Source: Neoscytalidium dimidiatum | Taxonomy: Eukaryota > Ascomycota > Dothideomycetes > Botryosphaeriales > Botryosphaeriaceae | Direction of reading: 5' to 3' | Assembly (NCBI GenBank): GCA_037367355.1 | Contig: CM074696.1 | Span: 1,302,001-1,366,000, forward strand | DNA length: 64,000 nt | Shown here: positions 58,637 through 64,000 of the stretch, in pieces | Numbering within the stretch: position 1 is the stretch's first letter | Layout: every line of letters begins with the position of its first letter | The notes under the pieces: generated by a model | What the model was told of the DNA's origin: nothing | Database searches by the model: none | Seen by the model: only the letters and a program-made list of their open reading frames with translations | Program-made: the position numbers and the translations under genes

Positions 58637-60094
58637 TTACTCAATGGCAGAGCCATCGGCCTTCTCGCTGTGCAGGACGGGGTTGATCTTCTCGTCGAAT
58701 TCGAACTTGAAGTCCTCACCCAGCTCGCGCTTGAGAGCGGTCTTGACAGCCTCAAGGACGTTGGCGAAGACACCGACCGAAGCGGGGTTCTCGTCATCGT
58801 TACCCTCACCCTGGTAGACACCAGTGCGGACCAAGCAGGTATTCCAGCCGTACATGTTACCACCGATGATGTCCGAGGCAGGGTTGTCACCAATCATGTA
58901 GATATTCTCGGGCAGCTTCTCCTCGCCGTGGATCTCCTCCATCCAGGAGGCAATGACCTCGTCGGCGTACTTGTAGGTCGCCAATTCAGGCTTGCCGTAG
59001 ACTACACGCTCGAGGTCGACACCGGTCAATGCTTTGTACATGGCCTCGAGACCAATGCGGAAAGCACCCTGGGACATACGGGGAGTCCAGTGCTCCGTGG
59101 GGCAGAGCAGGTCACCCTGCGAGAAGTAGATGGGGATGCGCTGGGAGACAGGATCCTTGGCCATGGTGCCGAGACGACCGTTCTCACTGCGGAGAAGGTC
59201 AATGATGATCTGCATGTCGGTGGCGTAATCGCGGGAGTCGGAGAAAACCATGATCGCCTCGATGTTGGTCTTGGAAAAGTCACGTGGGCGCGACGACGCA
59301 CGCTCCTCCTCGGTGAAGACGCGGTAGGGAGCGATCGTGGGGTCCCAGGCGACGATGTCATTGGGCACGACGATATCCTTGAAGCCGTACTGCTCGGCGA
59401 CTTCGCGGCACTTGTAACCTTCACCACCAACAACCAGGACGGTGTTGTAGTACTCAGACAGCGCACTCATGGGAGTGTGCGACTGAATGAACTGATCGGT
59501 CGAGACAGGATTCTGGAGGATCTTGGACAGCTGCTCGCAGCGTGCGGTCTCAGGCTTGCCAGAGCCGTTGGTCAGGAAGATGTGGGGGATCTTGATGCCA
59601 AGCTCGTTGTCGCCGTTGAGGATCTGCAGGGCCCGCCTGCCCTCGGGGATGAGACGGTCACCGTGGACGAGGACACCGTCGATGTCGAAGGCAAAAGCCA
59701 TGTTCTTTGCCTTCTGGACCTTCTCAGAGGACATGCTCTGCACCTGCGAGGCAAGAAGCTCGCGGGTAGGCTGGATCGGAGGCATGCCAGGACGAGCCGG
59801 GCGCTCACCCTCCGGGTAGTGCACGGAAGAGAGGCGAGACTGCCTCTTCGACCTGGGGATGGGCAGGGAAGTGCCGAAAGAGTTGCGCGAGGCTCTCCTC
59901 TCCTTCATGGAGGGTGAGGCGCTCAGGTTGTGCATGTACTTCTGGGCCTCCGAGATGGAGGACCTGGTGGCGGGGACCTCGACGGGGCCCTCGCCATCAT
60001 CCTGGCCAGGAATGGGGAGTTGGCTGCCCTTGCGGAGCTGGGAGGGGCTCGTGGGAGCCTGAACCCCGAAGTCAGAGTCGTCGTAGGCGGGCAT
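58637..60094 (-). CDS. HAD-superfamily IIA hydrolase, CECR5-like
   Basis: A single exon of 485 residues. Residues 1-125 are a Ser/Arg/Pro-rich disordered extension (SPSMKERRASRNSFG, RSKRQSRLSS). The HAD core begins FAFDIDGVLVHGD, with catalytic D137 and D139, followed by IFLTNGSGKPETARC (motif II), VYGKPELATYKYADE and the metal-binding GDNPASDIIGG. This motif order and the C2-type cap match the TIGR01456/CECR5 subfamily. Its substrates are unsettled; a phosphatase role is the default expectation. Basic-Ser sites in the extension suggest phospho-regulation. Divergent from the aldo-keto reductase. The 415-codon antisense frame over it is a composition shadow. Confidence 0.9.
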   Translation of the reverse strand: MPAYDDSDFGVQAPTSPSQLRKGSQLPIPGQDDGEGPVEVPATRSSISEAQKYMHNLSASPSMKERRASRNSFGTSLPIPRSKRQSRLSSVHYPEGERPARPGMPPIQPTRELLASQVQSMSSEKVQKAKNMAFAFDIDGVLVHGDRLIPEGRRALQILNGDNELGIKIPHIFLTNGSGKPETARCEQLSKILQNPVSTDQFIQSHTPMSALSEYYNTVLVVGGEGYKCREVAEQYGFKDIVVPNDIVAWDPTIAPYRVFTEEERASSRPRDFSKTNIEAIMVFSDSRDYATDMQIIIDLLRSENGRLGTMAKDPVSQRIPIYFSQGDLLCPTEHWTPRMSQGAFRIGLEAMYKALTGVDLERVVYGKPELATYKYADEVIASWMEEIHGEEKLPENIYMIGDNPASDIIGGNMYGWNTCLVRTGVYQGEGNDDENPASVGVFANVLEAVKTALKRELGEDFKFEFDEKINPVLHSEKADGSAIE

Positions 60095-61276
60095 GATGTA
60101 GAGTGAGGAGTGGAGGAATGACGGGAGAGGATATCAAATGGTGGAACCAAGAGGATGATGGAGAGGAGTTGCTAGAGCAATGATGTAGTAAGCCTTCAAC
60201 AGGGCGTGAGAGGCTGGAATGAGAGAGGTGGACTGAGAGTGGACCTGGTCAAACGTGACGCGGGAGCAGGTATATATTGCGTCCTAGCATGGGCGAGGGC
60301 AAAGTAGCAACCCGTAGCTCTCCGGGTCGTGCTGGAGGGAAGCTCCACCGGTGTCATCATCGCGCCGTATCACGAAAAAAAGGGTCCTCGCCGTTTCCAT
60401 GCCGGGAGGCCTCGAGATAGCACTGACTGAGAGGAAAAGCGGACCCAACAGCGGGCTCAGCGCAGCGCAGGCGGTTCCGCGACCCTGAGTGGCGCTTGGG
60501 GCCCGGCCCTTGCAGAGACATCCTCGACGTGTCGGCCGCGAGTGGCCAGCGAGCGTTTCATGGCGGCGATAGCAGGTGAAGCTTGGGGATGATCTGACGT
60601 ATCTGCGCAAAAGTCTGTCCGAGAAGCGCCGGGGAGTGGCTGCAGGCTGCACAAGCAGCCAAGGGCGGTGGCAGGGGGGCCTGTGCCTGCCGTCCGCCCA
60701 CGCCCCGGCCGCCTGGCAGCCTCCGCCGCGCCCAGGCGGCGCTGCTGTGGCCAACGCCAACTCCAACTCTAATTGCCGTAGGAGCACCGTCTACCGTTTT
60801 CGCCCCGGCCGCGCGACTTTACGCCTCGCTACCGAAAATAAATTTTCCTTTTCTCTTCGTTTCGTCTCGCGCGCTTCGAGACCCTTCGCGGACGCCACCA
60901 GCAGCCGTCGCTCCGCCCGGCCTGGCTCCGCGCCGCTCTCGAGCTTCAGCGTCTCGTCAGCGCCCGGCGTTTCTGTCTGCGGCCGTTACATGTACCAGCC
61001 GGAGAAACTCCCCACCTTACGTCAACCGCGCAGTGCTGTATGAAAAGCGGGCTTTCACCCGAAGGACTATCTCGGCGCGCGCTTTGTGCTAGTGCCGCGC
61101 CAGGGCTTTTGCAGACATTTCGCTCGCGCCCATCCATGCTCAGATCCACCCTGACATCATCCATCCCTGGTGGGGGGTTTGAGCTGTTGTAGCTGTTTCC
61201 CTCGCTGTTTACGCCGCGTAGCCACCACGGCGCGCTCTTTGAACGGATGTGCCACCCACCCACGTATTAATGTTGC
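60095..61276. promoter_or_regulatory. shared divergent interval, HAD / aldo-keto reductase
   Basis: 1.18 kb with no supported gene. A TATATAT element lies at 60271-60277, about 180 bp upstream of the HAD start on its strand. The centre is very GC-rich. Confidence 0.45.
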
Positions 61277-62437
61277 ATGGCGCTGCCGCGTCCTCCGCGC
61301 GCGTTTTTCTCGCTGTTCATTAAAGCCGGGCGCACGAGTTTACAGACCGCTGCTCCTGCATCTGCACCCAAGTCTTTCCACACGCCCACCGCCCCCAACC
61401 GCTACGCCCGCCCTGCCCTCACCTCCAGAATGCCGTTCGGTCAGCTCAAGGACGTCTCCAACCAGACCGTCTTCACCCTCAACAATGGCGTGAAGATCCC
61501 CGGTCTGGGTTTCGGCACCTTCGCCAACGAGGGCGCCGTTGGCGAGACCTACAAGGCCGTCAGCCACGCCCTGAAGGTCGGCTACCGCCACCTCGACTGT
61601 GCCTGGTTCTACAAGAACGAGGCTGAGGTTGGCGAGGCCGTCCGTGACTTCCTGAAGGAGAACACCAGCGTCAAGCGCTCCGACCTGTTCATCTGCACCA
61701 AGGTGTGGAACCACCTGCACGAGCCCGAGGAGGTCAAGTGGTCGCTGGAGAACTCGCTGAAGAACTTCGGCCTCGACTACATCGACCTCTTCCTCGTCCA
61801 CTGGCCCATCGCCGCCGAGAAGGATGAGTCGTACATGCCCAAGATTGGCGCGGACGGCAAGTACGTCATCAAGAAGGAGCTCACTGAGAACCCGGAGCCG
61901 ACATGGCGCGCGATGGAGGAGTTGTACGAGTCTGGTAAGGTCCGCGCCATCGGTGTCTCCAACTGGACCATCCCGGGCCTGCAGAAGCTGTTCAAGTTCG
62001 CGAAGGTCAAGCCCGCGGTCAACCAGATCGAGATCCACCCGTTCCTGCCTAACGAGGCCCTCGTCAAGTTTTGCCAGGACAACGACGTCCTGCCGGAAGC
62101 CTACTCCCCGCTCGGCTCGCAGGACCAGGTACCCACGACCGGCGAGAAGGTGCGAACGAACAAGACACTCAACGAGGTCGCTGACCGCAGCGGCCACACG
62201 CTGGCTCAGGTGCTCCTCGCCTGGGGCCTGCGCCGCGGCTACGCCGTCCTCCCCAAGAGCTCGACGCCGTCCCGCATCGAGAGCAACTTCCAGATCCCCA
62301 ACCTGTCGGACGAGGATTTCGAGGCGGTCAACAGCGTCGCCAAGGGCCGTCACACCCGGTTCGTCAACATGAAGGACACCTTCGGTTACAACGTCTGGCC
62401 CGAGGAGTCGCCCGAGGCCGGTACCTCTGTTGCTTAA
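61277..62437 (+). CDS. aldo-keto reductase, GCY1/glycerol-dehydrogenase-like
   Basis: A single exon; 386 residues from the ATG at 61277 or 335 from the ATG at 61430. The catalytic tetrad is visible: D and Y in HLDCAWFYKNE, K in FICTKVWNHL and H in LFLVHWP. VKIPGLGFGTF opens the barrel, AIGVSNWTIPGLQKL and VNQIEIHPFLPNE are standard, and PKSSTPSRIESNF binds the NADP phosphate. AKRs of this type reduce glyceraldehyde, dihydroxyacetone or galacturonate. The 51 residues before the second ATG (MALPRPPRAFFSLFIKAGRT and on) are rich in Arg and hydroxylated residues without acidic ones, as in mitochondrial presequences. Two forms by alternative start or leaky scanning are plausible. Only the shorter form matches the usual family length. 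Confidence 0.9.
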   Translation: MALPRPPRAFFSLFIKAGRTSLQTAAPASAPKSFHTPTAPNRYARPALTSRMPFGQLKDVSNQTVFTLNNGVKIPGLGFGTFANEGAVGETYKAVSHALKVGYRHLDCAWFYKNEAEVGEAVRDFLKENTSVKRSDLFICTKVWNHLHEPEEVKWSLENSLKNFGLDYIDLFLVHWPIAAEKDESYMPKIGADGKYVIKKELTENPEPTWRAMEELYESGKVRAIGVSNWTIPGLQKLFKFAKVKPAVNQIEIHPFLPNEALVKFCQDNDVLPEAYSPLGSQDQVPTTGEKVRTNKTLNEVADRSGHTLAQVLLAWGLRRGYAVLPKSSTPSRIESNFQIPNLSDEDFEAVNSVAKGRHTRFVNMKDTFGYNVWPEESPEAGTSVA

Positions 62438-64000
62438 GCGATATACCACGATGGTTTACAAAAATTACGTCGGGGCGTTTGATTGGGACGATCATGGCTT
62501 CCTGGGGAAGCCTGGGGAATAGAATGGTATCCGATCGGATAATACCCGTGGTGGAGGATTCATTGGTACGGGTGGAACGTCGAAATGATGATGATGATGA
62601 TTGATAGAGCACTAGAGCTGCCCGCCCGGGTGGACGCTTACTCGCGGGTGACGCCAGCATGACATTGGCGCGTCCCAAGATAGATTTGCAGCCGAACACA
62701 AAAACAAAAATACCTAGCATTACTGCGGACGGCGCGTTATTCTCGAAATCCTTTCGCATAGGTTGTGCCGTGAAGAGTGCAGAGCGTTCCTGCCAAGAAT
62801 TATGCACAGCGGTTGTGAACGGCGAGCTCCGGAGACGATCCAATGGATATCGAGGTGATGCAAGGCTGTCGGTTCAGCCCAAACAGGCCGGGCGGAGAGC
62901 CCTTGTCGGGTGGGAGGGTCGAACGAGGAGTGGAGCGCAGTGGACTCCAGCGGACTAGGCGTGATTGAGTAAGGGAAATAGCGGAATCGACCCATCGGCT
63001 GATTCAGAGCGGCGGGCGCGTCTCCACCGGCAAGTGATGAGCGCTCGATCTGTTTGCGCGTCGGCGGCGCGTTTGAAGGCGCCCCGACGGTTCGCGCAAG
63101 CGGTGGAGGAGCTGCAGGGCTGGTGCGGCGGGTGAGGCCGAGAAATTCGCGCACGGCGGCGGGCACGATGGTCGAGTAAGCGCACGCAAGCATGGGCGAA
63201 GAGGTTGAGGTCGATAAAGCAGGTGGGCTTTCGGTGTGACGTACGACAAGCCAAGTTGCAGGCCAAGCGCGCCGGCAGCTGCACAGCCAGGGGAGCCTAG
63301 CTAGAGTGCGCGACGGGCGCAGATCTGCCATGCTACACACATGCCAGCCCTGGCGCCCACAGACAGAGCCGCGCACGGAACTGCCGACCTTTCCGCACGT
63401 GAAATGGCTGCAGCTCCACCTACATGTCGCAGAGGCATTGCGTTAGTCAGTGTCACGTGCAGGGCCGTGGAATCTTCGACCGCGTATCGCGAACGATCTC
63501 TCTGCCACCACCGTCGCCGGGCGCCTGGGCCGTGTAGCCACCGCGGGGCGGCGACATCTTCTGGAAGCGCTTGGCAGACGCAACCGCAGTGCGGAGAGGA
63601 TCATCGCGGCGTGCCTCAGCCGTGAAGGCGCTGATCACGGGGCCGCCGACCAGCCTGGGGGGCAGGTGTGGTTTGCGTCAGTTGCCCTCGATTCAGCGTC
63701 CCTGTCGCCTGCTTTCTCAAATCTCACGATCTCCAATGCATCAGGACGGCGCCGTGACATCACCCGCAGCATCCTGCCGCCGCTGCCCTCCTGCCTGCTG
63801 CACAGTTGTCGGCGCTCGAGCAGACGAGGTACCTCCAGGTTCCTCGACGTACCCAGCAAGCTAAGCAGCCGTCGTCCACACGTTCCAACGGCTCGCAACG
63901 CGGCTTACGCTAGACGGACCAGACTCCGCAACTCCGCCTTCTTATCATCGCACGCGCAAGCCACATCACATGCAACCGTGAGCAAGCAGCGTTGAAGACG
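62438..64000. other. gene-less right end
   Basis: No supported gene. A short TGA-type microsatellite lies at 62584-62602 in the presumed AKR 3' region. From 63000 the DNA is GC-rich with open frames on both strands that lack motifs; promoter or leader of a gene beyond the window is likely. Confidence 0.45.

Noticed and set aside
58670..59917. Open frame of 415 codons on the plus strand
   Set aside because: Antisense shadow of the HAD hydrolase; no recognisable motif and no separate splice signals.
61340..62449. Open frame of 369 codons on the minus strand
   Set aside because: Antisense to the aldo-keto reductase, Leu/Val/Asp-rich as expected for a reversed GC-rich gene.

Overview
The window is nuclear DNA of a filamentous ascomycete (Pezizomycotina), most likely a Dothideomycete; the class is a guess from gene content and style. 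Support comes from short phase-clean introns (about 45-65 nt, GTAAGT/GTATGT-like donors, CTAAC/CTGAC branch sites), a DASH-complex Duo1 gene (fungal only), an HMT1-type ABC transporter, an AIM21 homologue, a Zn2Cys6 regulator and no operons. Coding sequence is GC-rich at third positions, which creates long antisense open frames that are not genes. I see no intact transposon, rRNA, tRNA or CRISPR. I support 22 protein genes and one broken gene remnant.

Layout. 1-2.5 kb: gene-poor, with a decayed C2H2 zinc-finger remnant on the minus strand. 2.5-14.6 kb: five plus-strand genes: an extended SDR reductase, NTF2, TVP18, AIM21 and a DEAD-box-like protein whose catalytic motifs are all altered. 15-18.2 kb: a 2EXR/F-box-like gene and a P-TEFb-type cyclin (Pch1), both minus; the cyclin is divergent from DPM1 (18.7 kb). 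A small membrane protein follows at 20.4 kb, then galactokinase GAL1 (minus) facing an HMT1-like ABC transporter (plus) across 2.7 kb. A disordered basic protein (minus) is divergent from DUO1 (33.4 kb).

35.1-46.8 kb is a carbohydrate block: secreted GH2 beta-mannosidase (minus), Zn2Cys6 regulator (plus), GH32 protein (minus) and MFS sugar transporter (plus), arranged as two divergent pairs. Then come 2.3 kb without genes, DNA polymerase alpha POL1 (minus), divergent oligoribonuclease REX2 (plus), and a NADAR protein (minus) convergent with REX2. After 3.1 kb without genes there is a HAD-IIA (CECR5-type) phosphatase-like gene (minus) divergent from an aldo-keto reductase (plus) that has an optional mitochondrial leader. 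The last 1.5 kb shows no gene.

The observations I rate highest are the motif-dead DEAD-box protein at 12.1-14.5 kb, with a probable GC-AG intron at the point where its frame breaks, and the four-gene carbohydrate block with an unusual GH32 member. Exon boundaries were chosen by hand from splice signals, phase and remembered family alignments; none has been tested against transcripts.
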